Of a stretch of 41,425 nt of DNA, positions 1 to 7,955 are shown in pieces. A program made the position numbers and the translations under genes. The notes under the pieces are model-generated. The model did no database searches, was not told where the DNA came from, and worked only from the letters and a program-made list of their open reading frames with translations. Origin of the DNA: Candidatus Hodarchaeota archaeon (GTDB lineage Archaea; Asgardarchaeota; Heimdallarchaeia; Hodarchaeales; Hodarchaeaceae); the NCBI GenBank assembly GCA_016840035.1, contig JAEOTC010000257.1:1-41425 (forward strand), written 5' to 3'. The first letter of the stretch is position 1. Each line of letters begins with the position of its first letter.

Positions 1-595
1 AATCTATTATTTCAGGATCAGATAATGCTGGTCGGATAACAAGATCACCATTTACAACAAATCTCGCGGGTATTGTATAATCATCAATTACGTCAATAAG
101 TGAAAAACGGGTCTTATATTCAAGAGGTAACTCTCTAATTACTGGAAGACCTCCAACATAGCAAGTGTAAGAATCGATTTTCTCTAAGGAGCTATAGAGA
201 TGGCCTAGTATAATACTGCTAAGACCAGGAGCAACTCCGCAGTCTACTACTGCGGTTACATTATTTTCTTTAGCAAGTTTATCAAGTTTAAAAGGGTCTT
301 CAGAAAAAAATGCGATATCTACAACATTTTTACCGGTTTCTATAATAGATTTAAGCGTTTCAAAACCCATGAAACCCGGTAATGCCCCAACAATAATATC
401 AAAGTCCTTTACCATGTTTTTCAAAGTTTGCGAGTCTGATAAATCAGCGTGTATTGCATTGATATTCTGGGGTTTCAATTTATCTAAGGAAGATTGGTTG
501 GCATCTGCAACTGTTACATTCATATCTTGATCCATTGCTAAATCAAGGGCGATAGCACTCCCAACTAAACCTGCTCCTAAAACAAGGCACTTCAT
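1..595 (-). CDS. Saccharopine dehydrogenase-like oxidoreductase (C-terminus off window)
   Basis: The reading frame is open from an ATG at 595 to the left edge, so only the N-terminal 198 or so residues are present. The protein starts MKCLVLGAGLVG, a Rossmann beta-alpha-beta with the GxGxxG NAD(P)-binding loop, followed by an acidic residue (VADAN) at the end of strand 2. Later segments (DIIVGALPGF, VDCGVAPGLS) are typical of the saccharopine dehydrogenase / lysine 6-dehydrogenase family, which oxidises or reduces amino-acid-derived C-N bonds with NAD(P). The catalytic-domain half that would decide the substrate is outside the window. It is divergent from the HIT gene, with only 65 bases between the two starts. 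Family is fairly sure; substrate is unknown. Confidence 0.8.
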   Translation of the reverse strand, partial: MKCLVLGAGLVGSAIALDLAMDQDMNVTVADANQSSLDKLKPQNINAIHADLSDSQTLKNMVKDFDIIVGALPGFMGFETLKSIIETGKNVVDIAFFSEDPFKLDKLAKENNVTAVVDCGVAPGLSSIILGHLYSSLEKIDSYTCYVGGLPVIRELPLEYKTRFSLIDVIDDYTIPARFVVNGDLVIRPALSDPEIID

Positions 596-660
596 TATAT
601 TTCCCTCAATGATACAGTATATTTTAAACATGTACACTCTACCATAGAAGAGATGAAGCA

Positions 661-1095
661 ATGAGTCAGAGAAATGAACACAAAAATTGTATTTTTTGTA
701 ATATAATAGATGGTAACGTCCCATGTTTCAAAGTATTTGAAACAGCAGATGTTATTGCGTTTGCTCCTAAGAAAGAAACAATAATTGCTCGCGGTCATTT
801 GTTAATTATTCCAAAAGAACATATTCGGAATTTTTACGATATCTCCAAAAATCAGTTATCAAAATTGCTTCATGGTGTAAAAGAAATCAGTATGAAATTA
901 AAAACAAAATATCACGTTAACGGGATTAATATTCTTCACGCTAGTGGGGAAATTGCTCAACAATCAGTTTTTCACTTTCATCTTCATTTAATTCCTCGAT
1001 ATAAAGATGATGGTTTAGATCTTTGGCCCACAACTGGATATCAGGATGATAATTATCCTTCGACCTATATAGAAATGGCTTCTATACTGCTTTAA
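661..1095 (+). CDS. HIT-family nucleotide hydrolase
   Basis: This is a 144-residue histidine-triad protein. The catalytic triad is clear: H105-x-H107-x-H109 in the string HFHLHLIPR, where the middle His forms the nucleotidyl intermediate in known HIT enzymes. The N-terminus carries C10-x2-C13, the usual half of the structural zinc site in Hint/HinT-like members. Such proteins hydrolyse AMP-lysine, Ap4A or related nucleoside phosphoramidates in the cytoplasm; which one cannot be told here. The start at 661 is preceded by the purine-rich GAGATGAA, and an A/T-rich TATA-like tract lies at about 617-630. Length is normal for the family. Confidence 0.93.
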   Translation: MSQRNEHKNCIFCNIIDGNVPCFKVFETADVIAFAPKKETIIARGHLLIIPKEHIRNFYDISKNQLSKLLHGVKEISMKLKTKYHVNGINILHASGEIAQQSVFHFHLHLIPRYKDDGLDLWPTTGYQDDNYPSTYIEMASILL

Positions 1096-1142
1096 ACTGA
1101 TTTTCAGTGTATTGTTATATGTGGAGAAATGTTCTCTCGAAT

Positions 1143-1175
1143 TATATCAAGAAATATCTAATATCTCCTTCACAA
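1143..1175 (-). pseudogene. Short relic resembling the 3' end of the dehydratase gene
   Basis: On the minus strand this stretch reads V-K-E-I-L-D-I-S-stop, nearly the same as the C-terminus of the dehydratase encoded at 1852-3303 (V-K-E-I-L-D-I-F-stop). At DNA level 19 bases (1152-1170) are identical to 1857-1875, and similarity continues with a few mismatches on both sides. A stop codon lies a few codons upstream in frame, so it is not a gene. It could be the scar of a tandem duplication of the dehydratase gene that was later deleted; chance similarity in AT-rich DNA is the alternative. Confidence 0.35.
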
Positions 1176-1202
1176 TTGCATTCATAAAATAGTGTACCTA
1201 TC

Positions 1203-1721
1203 TTATAATAAATAGGGATCGGAATGTTTCCAACGATTAATATCATTCAAGGAAAAGGATTCTCGATCTTCTTTGGTTGTTGTGAGATATTCTAGGGTAC
1301 ATCGATTATCGCCACGCGCTTCACATGACGTATGAATAAGTTTTTTCTCCAAGTCAGATGCCATACTCTTGGCAGGATCCACATAACAGTAATATCGTCC
1401 TAGATCTAATTCATTAAATTGTTTGAAAACTTTGGCTAAATTACATCCCGTAACATTGTACCTCCCTTCGTCATCTTGATATACTTCTCCTGAATAGACT
1501 CCATAGGAAGGTAGATCTTGTTCCCCTTGTTTTACCATATCTGCAATTCGTCGACCGTATTCTACGATAGATTTGATGATTATCTCCTCTCCATGAATAT
1601 CCCCTAACTCTTCAATTAGAGTTTTAGAATAAGCTAAGTGCATCAGAGCTAACCGTGTTATTGCTACTCCCACTTCTTTCTTCGCTTCTTTTAAAGAAAC
1701 AACATTTTCTGTGTCATTCAT
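1203..1721 (-). CDS. ATC hydrolase / V4R-like small sensor or enzyme
   Basis: This 172-residue protein has an N-terminal helical half and a C-terminal part with Y-C-Y-V-D-P and H-T-S-C-E-A-R-G-D-N-R-C. The latter resembles the end of L-2-amino-thiazoline-4-carboxylic acid hydrolase-type (PF14196) and V4R ligand-binding domains, in which a Cys next to a Gly-Asp-x-x-C motif is conserved. In archaea such small domains are often encoded beside enzymes of CoA or aromatic metabolism. Here the gene sits 130 bases downstream of the dehydratase on the same strand and may be co-transcribed with it. No DNA-binding domain is present. Assignment to the ATC/V4R group is by motif recall and is moderately sure; the ligand is unknown. 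Confidence 0.6.
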   Translation of the reverse strand: MNDTENVVSLKEAKKEVGVAITRLALMHLAYSKTLIEELGDIHGEEIIIKSIVEYGRRIADMVKQGEQDLPSYGVYSGEVYQDDEGRYNVTGCNLAKVFKQFNELDLGRYYCYVDPAKSMASDLEKKLIHTSCEARGDNRCTLEYLTTTKEDRESFSLNDINRWKHSDPYLL

Positions 1722-1851
1722 CTGTAACCACTTTCTCTAGTTAATTTTTAACTGTGATAGGTAATCTTCCTTAGTAGTAGGAACATTTTGAAGTAATCCA
1801 TATCTTAATTATAGTTTCCATGGAATTATAATAAAATTGAATTCTAAATAT

Positions 1852-3303
1852 TCAAAAAATATCTAATATCTCCTTAACAAGATCAATTTTTTCATTAATG
1901 TTTGCTTGACGCGAGATCATAATTCTCTGTGCTTGGGGTGAACCAGCCCCGTGCAGTGATTCAGTTTTGTAACTTAAGGAAGCGACTCCCATGGAAAGAT
2001 TTTCGATAAAACGAAGTAGCTTATATCTATCCTGAACAGGAACCTCTTCACAGGTGGAAAGGTACTTCTGAATCAAGGGACCGATTTCTGGCTCTTCGAA
2101 GTCTTGTTGACTAGGCATGGTACAAATAATTCCACCAGCTAAATCTTCAGCAAGTCTGCCAATCTCATACGGGAATCGTGTAACATTTTGTTTATTCACA
2201 TTAGCTAAGAGCATGTCCATCTCATAATTACCTGCATCACGTTTGAAACCTTTTGTCGAACAAGCCACAGCACAACTCCATAGAGTTTCATTCAAATGAA
2301 TCATCTCTACCAGTTTATCTCGAATATGAGAGGCCTTTTCCACTCTATTATACCTCGCAATTAAAGCTGCGGCACCGATAAGTACATCTCCAACTCCCGT
2401 TTTACATGCATAAGATTGCCTATGATAACCTGCAAAACGATTAACGAGAGCTCCTGTGAAGTCCGTTTCTCCTTTCATAAAGATTTGTTCATTTGGTACA
2501 AAGACATTATCAAAAATTACAAAAATTTCTTGCCCCCCATATTTGAAGTTACCAATATCAAGAATCCCTTCTTCTAGCTTACGTGTATCGGAAGTTTGTC
2601 TTCCATAGACCATCGTAAGACCTTTGACTGTTGTTTCAATTCCAAAACTTACCGCGTAAGCTTCTTCTCCCTTCCTTAATGCTAATGTGGGCATAACAAT
2701 GGCCTGATGGGAGTTCAAAAATCCAGTTTGATGAACTTTAGCTCCTGATACGAAAATTCCTCTATTATTCTCATCAACAATGTGTAAAAACGCGTCAGGA
2801 TCGGTTTGATCAATGGGCCGTTTACTTCGATCTCCTTTCGAATCAGTCATACTACCTGCAACAAAAAGATCATTTTTCTGAATCTCAGTCCAATATTCTT
2901 TGAATCTATTGTGATACTCACCTTCACATTTTTTGTCTATCTCCCAGGTAACACTGTAGAGTGCGTTGGCAGCATCAAAACCCACACAGCGTTGAAAACA
3001 GCAAGCAGTTTTCTGTCCCAACAAACGTTGCATTTCCACTTTTAATAACAAATCATCGATGGATTGATGGATATGTGTAAAACGGTTGACAATTTCACCA
3101 GTTAGATGAGATTGTGCAGTCATAAGACGCTTGAACTCATCTACTTGGGCTAATTCGTAAATTTTTTTGACAGTATTGATAGAAGGTTCAATGATTTTAT
3201 AATAAGGATGCTCCCAAAATTTGGTGATTCTCTCTCCAAACATATACAGGTTAATTTCCCGTTTAATACTTTCTAAATATTCTTCTGGTGTTTTCAAGGG
3301 CAT
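1852..3303 (-). CDS. 4-hydroxybutyryl-CoA dehydratase family Fe-S/FAD enzyme
   Basis: This 483-residue protein belongs to the HpaB/AbfD superfamily, an acyl-CoA-dehydrogenase-like fold with FAD. Unlike the aromatic hydroxylases, it has the 4Fe-4S ligands of 4-hydroxybutyryl-CoA dehydratase/vinylacetyl-CoA isomerase: C102-x3-C106 in CFQRCVG, H294, and C300-K301. Other AbfD active-site positions are matched by Q104, T193 (GAKVHQTG), E259, Y298 and E448 (TESLHGAGSP). The known enzyme dehydrates 4-hydroxybutyryl-CoA to crotonyl-CoA in aminobutyrate fermentation and in the archaeal 3HP/4HB and DC/4HB cycles. The loop from H294 to C300 is one residue shorter than I recall for the clostridial enzyme. 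The start at 3303 has GAGGT about eight bases upstream. No other cycle gene is nearby, so catabolic use and carbon fixation remain open. Confidence 0.85.
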   Translation of the reverse strand: MPLKTPEEYLESIKREINLYMFGERITKFWEHPYYKIIEPSINTVKKIYELAQVDEFKRLMTAQSHLTGEIVNRFTHIHQSIDDLLLKVEMQRLLGQKTACCFQRCVGFDAANALYSVTWEIDKKCEGEYHNRFKEYWTEIQKNDLFVAGSMTDSKGDRSKRPIDQTDPDAFLHIVDENNRGIFVSGAKVHQTGFLNSHQAIVMPTLALRKGEEAYAVSFGIETTVKGLTMVYGRQTSDTRKLEEGILDIGNFKYGGQEIFVIFDNVFVPNEQIFMKGETDFTGALVNRFAGYHRQSYACKTGVGDVLIGAAALIARYNRVEKASHIRDKLVEMIHLNETLWSCAVACSTKGFKRDAGNYEMDMLLANVNKQNVTRFPYEIGRLAEDLAGGIICTMPSQQDFEEPEIGPLIQKYLSTCEEVPVQDRYKLLRFIENLSMGVASLSYKTESLHGAGSPQAQRIMISRQANINEKIDLVKEILDIF

Positions 3304-3395
3304 AAGATCAAACCTCGGCCATTTAAACTAGAATTTACAAATAATCATTCAGAATTGATTGATGAGATTAAAACATGTCTCAAGAGAATTACCAT

Positions 3396-3410
3396 AAGGT
3401 TTATATAATC
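3396..3410 (+). promoter_or_regulatory. TATA-box promoter for the surface-protein cluster
   Basis: The sequence AAGGTTTATATAATC contains a good archaeal TATA box with a purine-rich BRE-like start. A transcript would begin near 3430, before the start at 3489. The core is nearly symmetric, so it could also serve the divergent dehydratase gene, whose start is about 100 bases away on the other side. Confidence 0.55.
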
Positions 3411-3488
3411 TAATATTATTTTACAATAGTAATCATTAGGATGTAATGAAGAATGCCTCCTAATGAAAAACACTATGAGGTAAGAGGA

Positions 3489-4418
3489 ATGAAGAAAAAA
3501 ACCATGATTTTGGCCTTAATAATAGTAATTATAACCTCATCCATAAACTCTGGCTCTGCTGTCCTAGTATGGGAAGAGGATTTCGAGAATCTACCATTAA
3601 ATGATTGGTTTCTCGAAAGTTATGATACAGGAGGATTAGTTTATCCATTTGAACCAATTGATTGCGATCCATTTATTGATAATGGAAGTATACACCTACA
3701 TACACCAAGTGAAGCGGTATCCCCAAATGATTTTTTGGTCACTGCTATTCATAATAGCTCAGTAGCCTATGGTTCATGGAGTTTTGACTTTTTTACTCCA
3801 GAGGGTCAGGATCCTCAGTCTGTTGGTGGTGCTATGTTCATTGGAAACAATTATGGTTGTGGTAACGTTAATCTAACTGGAATTAGATACTCTCAACTCA
3901 GAGCCTGCTTCCAATCGTATGTTATTTATATTGGAACAGGTGGGTGGGGACGTGGTAATTCAATAACTATAAATATGTACAATGGAGGTGATTACACTTT
4001 TATTGGTGATTCTGGATCTCCCAATCTAAACATCACTGGATTTCATCATCTAAATATCACTCGTGACCTTACGGGATTATTTACAGTCTACCTTGACTCA
4101 GAAGAAATTTTTCAAGAAACGAATAATGAAATCACAACGTCAGAGATTTTTGAGTTTGTTTCTTTTTATGGGCAAATATCATTCGATAATCTTACTGTTT
4201 GTGATAGCGTTGGCCCTTGTCTTCCGACACCTACCACAACAACGACTACGCTACCTGTAACAACAACTACAACAACGTCTACTACAGTAGGAACTACTGA
4301 GGATACAACTTCCACCACAACTTCCGAAAGTGAGACTACTAGTATACATCTAGAAGTAACTTTGCTAATTGCCATGGTTAGCATGTTCTTCATTCGAAAG
4401 AGGAGACAGAAGGAATAA
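3489..4418 (+). CDS. Surface protein 1 of three: signal peptide, ectodomain, Thr stalk, membrane anchor
   Basis: I place the start at the ATG at 3489 (MKKKTMILAL), because it gives a clean signal peptide ending near SGSA and has AGAGGA just upstream. An earlier in-frame ATG at 3453 would add 12 hydrophilic residues. The mature protein begins VLVWEEDFENLPLNDW, has a roughly 220-residue ectodomain likely rich in beta strands, two Cys near DSVGPCLP, a Thr-rich stalk of about 40 residues, a hydrophobic helix and the basic tail RKRRQKE. This predicts a cell-surface protein anchored by its C-terminus, with a stalk that could be O-glycosylated. The ectodomain resembles concanavalin-type jelly rolls in rhythm only; no family is recognised. 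It is first in a tandem of three paralogs. Confidence 0.85.
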   Translation: MKKKTMILALIIVIITSSINSGSAVLVWEEDFENLPLNDWFLESYDTGGLVYPFEPIDCDPFIDNGSIHLHTPSEAVSPNDFLVTAIHNSSVAYGSWSFDFFTPEGQDPQSVGGAMFIGNNYGCGNVNLTGIRYSQLRACFQSYVIYIGTGGWGRGNSITINMYNGGDYTFIGDSGSPNLNITGFHHLNITRDLTGLFTVYLDSEEIFQETNNEITTSEIFEFVSFYGQISFDNLTVCDSVGPCLPTPTTTTTTLPVTTTTTTSTTVGTTEDTTSTTTSESETTSIHLEVTLLIAMVSMFFIRKRRQKE

Positions 4419-4455
4419 TCTTGATAATTATTAGTCAAAGATGAATGAGGATTGA

Positions 4456-5385
4456 ATGATGAAGAAAAAGAAATTGAACCTTTATATTGCTTGTATTTCG
4501 ATAGGGTTAATCTTTGGATTGGTTATAAACCAAACCTCTGCTACATTAGTATGGGAAGAGGATTTCGAGAACCCACCTTTTGATGATTGGTCTCTCTATG
4601 GTTATGATACTGTGGGCCCATGGCAATCGGCCAATTGCCCCCCAATTATTGCAAATGGAGCAATGACAACGCACATTAGTCAAGGGAAACAAGCTATTGC
4701 TATCCATACTAGTTTAGTAGCTTACGGAACTTGGAGTTTTGACTTTGATATCCCCGAGGATCAGGAAAGTCTTTTCTCTATAATGTTCATTGCGAACAAT
4801 TATGGTGGAGGTAACCTTAACTTCACTGGAAAAACTTACTCTGAAATTTCTTATGATATGGTATGTTATATCATTTATATCAAATCTGGTACAGAGGGTG
4901 GGGATTGGGTAAATGATTACTCTATAACATTAAAAATTTGGATTGGAAATTCAAGTCTTTATTTAAATCTCGCGGAGTACATTCTTTCTTCCTCTCTTAT
5001 TGGAACCCATCATATGACTATTACACGCAATTCTACCCAAGGAGAATTTCAAATCAACCTTGACTCAGAACGTATTATTCGTGTTACTAATAATATCATC
5101 AAGACATCAGAGATTTTAGAATTTTCGACATTTTACGGAGAAGTTTCAATCGATAATCTTACTGTTTGTGATAGCGTTGGCCCTTGTCTTCCGACACCTA
5201 CCACAACAACGATTACGCTACCTGTAACAACAACTACAACAACGTCTACTACAGTAGGAACTACTGAGGATACAACACCCACGACAACATCCGAGGACCA
5301 AACTACTGGCATACATCTAGAAGTAACTTTGCTAATTGTCATGGTTAGTATGTTCTTCAACCGAAAGAGGAAACAGAAAGCATAA
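4456..5385 (+). CDS. Surface protein 2 of three, paralog of its neighbours
   Basis: This 309-residue protein has the same plan as the upstream paralog: basic start MMKKKKLN, hydrophobic signal helix, LVWEEDFENPPFDDW at the mature N-terminus, beta-type ectodomain, Thr stalk, hydrophobic C-terminal helix and tail RKRKQKA. The ectodomain has diverged from paralog 1, while the stretch coding for the stalk (5151-5276) is almost identical to 4184-4309, with one mismatch in 126 bases. The gap to the preceding gene is 37 bases and contains GAGGATTGA before the start, consistent with one operon. Function is unknown; adhesion or glycan binding is a guess from architecture only. Confidence 0.85.
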   Translation: MMKKKKLNLYIACISIGLIFGLVINQTSATLVWEEDFENPPFDDWSLYGYDTVGPWQSANCPPIIANGAMTTHISQGKQAIAIHTSLVAYGTWSFDFDIPEDQESLFSIMFIANNYGGGNLNFTGKTYSEISYDMVCYIIYIKSGTEGGDWVNDYSITLKIWIGNSSLYLNLAEYILSSSLIGTHHMTITRNSTQGEFQINLDSERIIRVTNNIIKTSEILEFSTFYGEVSIDNLTVCDSVGPCLPTPTTTTITLPVTTTTTTSTTVGTTEDTTPTTTSEDQTTGIHLEVTLLIVMVSMFFNRKRKQKA

Positions 5386-5423
5386 GGCCGGCTAATTATT
5401 AGTTAAAGGAGAAAGGAGACTGA

Positions 5424-6368
5424 ATGATGAAGAGAAGGAAATTGAAACTATTCATTGTTTGTATATCGATAGGATTAATCTTTGGATTAGCTATAAATCA
5501 AACCGCTGCTATCCTCGTGTGGGAAGAGGACTTTGAAAATCCCCCGTTTGACGAATGGACTCTTTTTGGATATGATCATGGGGACTGGAAGGAACCATAT
5601 CAGCTAATCGATTGTCCCCCAATTATTGCAAATGGAATAATGACAACGAACATTACTCAAGGGAAGCTAGCTTGTGCGCTCCATCCTAGCCCAGTGGTAT
5701 ACGGGACCTGGGATGTTGATTTTTATATCCCCGAGGATCAGGAAAGTCTTTTAGGTATACACTTCATTGTAAACGGTTATGGTGGAGGAAATCTTAACTT
5801 GACTGGAATAAGTTACCCTGAAATCTCTTCCACTATGCTATCTTATGTCCTCTATATAAAATCAGGGACAGAGGGGGAACCTTGGGTAAAAGATTATTCA
5901 ATATCATTAGTTCTCTGGATTGGGAGAGTGCACCGTGAACCTCTTCCCACTTTATGGAGCATAATCGCTGAACACAATTTCTCTTTCCCTCTTATTGGTT
6001 CCCATCACCTAACCATTTCCCGTGAATCTACCCATGGAGAGTTTGAAGTCTTTCTTGACTCAAATCACATTTTTCGGGTAATAAATAATGAAATCACAAC
6101 ATCAGAGCATTTTGAGTTAGTTACATTTATCGGAGAGGTTTCCTTCGATAATCTTACGGTATCTAATACTGAACCTGAACCTACTACAACAACGACTACA
6201 ATACCTACCGCGACAACTACAGCAACGTCTACTACAGTAGGAACTACTGAGGATACAACTACTACGACACCTACTACAAGTGAAACTACTGGTAAACATC
6301 TAGGAGTAATTGCACTCCTTACCGTGGTTAGCATGTACTTCATCCGAAGAAGGAAACAGAAAAGATAG
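5424..6368 (+). CDS. Surface protein 3 of three, paralog of its neighbours
   Basis: This 314-residue protein begins MMKRRKLKLF, with a signal helix and then ILVWEEDFENPPFDEW. Its ectodomain is closest to paralog 2 (shared CPPIIANG and PEDQESL). It lacks the D-S-V-G-P-C-L-P segment of the other two and goes directly from SNTEPEPTTT into the stalk. The C-terminal helix ends in RRRKQKR. AGGAG lies seven to ten bases before the start, and the gene follows paralog 2 by 38 bases. A hairpin plus T-run after the stop ends the unit. Family not recognised. Confidence 0.85.
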   Translation: MMKRRKLKLFIVCISIGLIFGLAINQTAAILVWEEDFENPPFDEWTLFGYDHGDWKEPYQLIDCPPIIANGIMTTNITQGKLACALHPSPVVYGTWDVDFYIPEDQESLLGIHFIVNGYGGGNLNLTGISYPEISSTMLSYVLYIKSGTEGEPWVKDYSISLVLWIGRVHREPLPTLWSIIAEHNFSFPLIGSHHLTISRESTHGEFEVFLDSNHIFRVINNEITTSEHFELVTFIGEVSFDNLTVSNTEPEPTTTTTTIPTATTTATSTTVGTTEDTTTTTPTTSETTGKHLGVIALLTVVSMYFIRRRKQKR

Positions 6369-6394
6369 TGTTGATTGTATGATAAAGAGAAATA

Positions 6395-6427
6395 GAAGAG
6401 CTAGAGAAATTCCCCTCTTCCTTTTTT
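6395..6427 (+). terminator. Hairpin and T-run after the surface-protein cluster
   Basis: GAAGAG (6395-6400) can pair with CTCTTC (6415-6420) across a 14-base loop, followed by C and six T (6422-6427). It sits 27 bases after the last stop of the three-gene cluster and before the convergent ParA-like gene. In archaea the T-run alone often suffices. Confidence 0.5.
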
Positions 6428-6453
6428 CATCCAAAATATCCCCTGTAAGGAGT

Positions 6454-7197
6454 TTATATTTTTAAATTACCTATAACTTGCTGTAGTGATCGAGAAAACT
6501 CGTGTTCAAGCGAAAATATTGTTGTTTCATGAGCCATCTCATAAGCTGTATGACAGGAGCAGGAGATGTAGCCAACATATTTTATTCCTTCTAACTGGAG
6601 TTTTTTTGCCCATGTTTCAAGATCGTTCTCCATGTCAACCTCTGGAACTTGATTGAAAAGAAGATTGACATCGAAACTCATGGAGGGTTTTGCTCTTTTG
6701 TATAGAATATCTAGAAGTTGTTTTGTACCTGATACTTCAAAAGAATTAGGTCTGAGTAGGAGAATAACAGTATCAGCTAATGCAATCAGGTTTACAAGGA
6801 TTAGTTGCCAGCCAGGGGGTGTATCAAAAATGACGTAATCATACTTGTCTTCACATGCTTTGAGATTTTCCATCATTTTCTCAAGTAATTTGAGGAACCA
6901 TGCTTGATTTGAACCCATAATTTCTGCAGAAGGATCAAATTGTGTTTTAGCAAAGATGATATCTAGATTGGGTTTGATACCTGCTTGAATTATCTCGTTA
7001 AAAGTTGCAGAATCTTTGCAAAAATCATTGAAATAGACTTTTGGTTCGTGTTTAAAGATATTAACAAAGGTGGGCATGCCGAAATCGTTTTCAATCAAAA
7101 GAACTCTCGTTTTCTGTGATAGAATATTAGCTAGATTGACTGCTACCGTTGTTTTACCTGTACCACCTTTATAGCTGTGAATGAGAATTTTTTTCAT
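6454..7197 (-). CDS. ParA/MinD-family ATPase
   Basis: The protein starts MKKILIHSYKGGTGKTT, with the deviant Walker A (KGGTGKT) that defines ParA/MinD/Soj ATPases. The Walker B-type segment is YVIFDTPPGW, and RPNSFEVSG resembles the switch region. ParA proteins dimerise on ATP and move DNA or protein cargo over the nucleoid. I chose the ATG at 7197 because the fold begins directly there; an ATG at 7221 would add eight residues. The gene follows the RHH gene by a few bases, so the two form one transcription unit, as in SegAB or plasmid par systems. No C-terminal amphipathic helix of the MinD type is obvious. Cargo unknown. Confidence 0.88.
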   Translation of the reverse strand: MKKILIHSYKGGTGKTTVAVNLANILSQKTRVLLIENDFGMPTFVNIFKHEPKVYFNDFCKDSATFNEIIQAGIKPNLDIIFAKTQFDPSAEIMGSNQAWFLKLLEKMMENLKACEDKYDYVIFDTPPGWQLILVNLIALADTVILLLRPNSFEVSGTKQLLDILYKRAKPSMSFDVNLLFNQVPEVDMENDLETWAKKLQLEGIKYVGYISCSCHTAYEMAHETTIFSLEHEFSRSLQQVIGNLKI

Positions 7198-7224
7198 GAT
7201 AATCAACACCCAATTTTTCATTGG

Positions 7225-7767
7225 TTAGTGGACATAATAATAAATCTTACCATGAGACTCTCTAAAATCAAGAAGTGCATCTGCCATGAATTTCTCAAGA
7301 TGCTTGAGTAGAATCTTCTTATCTTTCTTCATATGACTAGCTAAATCCTCAATGGTTACTCCGGGCATTTTTTGGAGTTGTAATTCAAGTAAGGCTAAAG
7401 CGGTGTCATTTTCTTCTTCAGAGAGAGTTTGTCGCATATTCCAGTTGCGTAAACTCCATTCCTCTTTTAATGTGGTCAAAAATTCGCTCATCGCTCGTTT
7501 GATAAAATCATCAACACTGGTAATAGCGTATTTGACCTTTATTGATTTACTGGATATGATTTTATGAATTTCATTATACATATCAGCATCGATTTCTAAG
7601 GCCATTCCGTGATATACCTTGTTAACACAAAAACGTAATACTTCAGCTTTATTTTTTAATTTGAAATTATCCTGAATATGTGTAAATTTTTCTGCATCTT
7701 CTTCATCAAGATCTACACGAATGGGTAACTTTGGAGGTCCTCGTCCTTTCTCATCGTTTTTAGCCAT
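7225..7767 (-). CDS. Ribbon-helix-helix DNA-binding partner of the ParA-like ATPase
   Basis: The 180-residue protein starts with a basic tail (MAKNDEKGRGPPKL) and then PIRVDLDEEDAEKF, a beta strand followed by helices, as in RHH proteins (strand, helix A, helix B at about residues 15-52). The C-terminal part has a leucine-rich helix pair and a segment at about 130-180 (V-T-I-E-D-L-A-S-H-M-K-K-D) resembling a winged-helix domain ending in two strands (KIYYYVH). It lies directly upstream of the ParA-like gene with four bases between the coding regions, which fits a centromere-binding or adaptor protein in a segregation system. Autoregulation through the upstream region is plausible. The RHH call is fairly sure; the winged-helix call is an inference. 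Confidence 0.7.
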   Translation of the reverse strand: MAKNDEKGRGPPKLPIRVDLDEEDAEKFTHIQDNFKLKNKAEVLRFCVNKVYHGMALEIDADMYNEIHKIISSKSIKVKYAITSVDDFIKRAMSEFLTTLKEEWSLRNWNMRQTLSEEENDTALALLELQLQKMPGVTIEDLASHMKKDKKILLKHLEKFMADALLDFRESHGKIYYYVH

Positions 7768-7796
7768 AACGGTACACCATAAATTTACTAAGATTA

Positions 7797-7808
7797 TGTA
7801 TTATAACC
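7797..7808 (-). promoter_or_regulatory. TATA-like element for the RHH/ParA operon
   Basis: Read on the minus strand this is GGTTATAATACA. It is centred about 35 bases upstream of the ATG at 7767, predicting a short leader. Confidence 0.4.
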
Positions 7809-7867
7809 TTCGTAAAATAATATTGGGTATTAATAGATATGGAAATCATAAGAATATATGTCGCTTG

Positions 7868-7877
7868 TACCATGGTA
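7868..7877. promoter_or_regulatory. Palindrome TACCATGGTA between divergent genes
   Basis: This is a perfect ten-base palindrome between the RHH/ParA operon and the secreted-protein gene, directly beside the TATA-like CTTATAAATG (7880-7889) that would serve the latter. It is a possible operator for the RHH protein; a ten-base palindrome can also arise by chance. Confidence 0.3.
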
Positions 7878-7955
7878 AAACTTATAAATGTTATTATGAT
7901 ACAATAGTACTTAATAGGATATAATGGGAAATTATGTCTTATTGAATAAAACATA

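Noticed and set aside
1121..1140. Small hairpin GAGAA-ATG-TTCTC after the HIT gene
   Set aside because: Only five pairs and no following T-run, so it is too weak to call a terminator.
4166..6343. Minus-strand open frames of 60-92 codons opposite the Thr stalks (for example 4166-4438, 5133-5360, 6065-6343)
   Set aside because: They are Val/Ser-rich mirror images of the Thr-codon repeats and carry no start signals or domain features.
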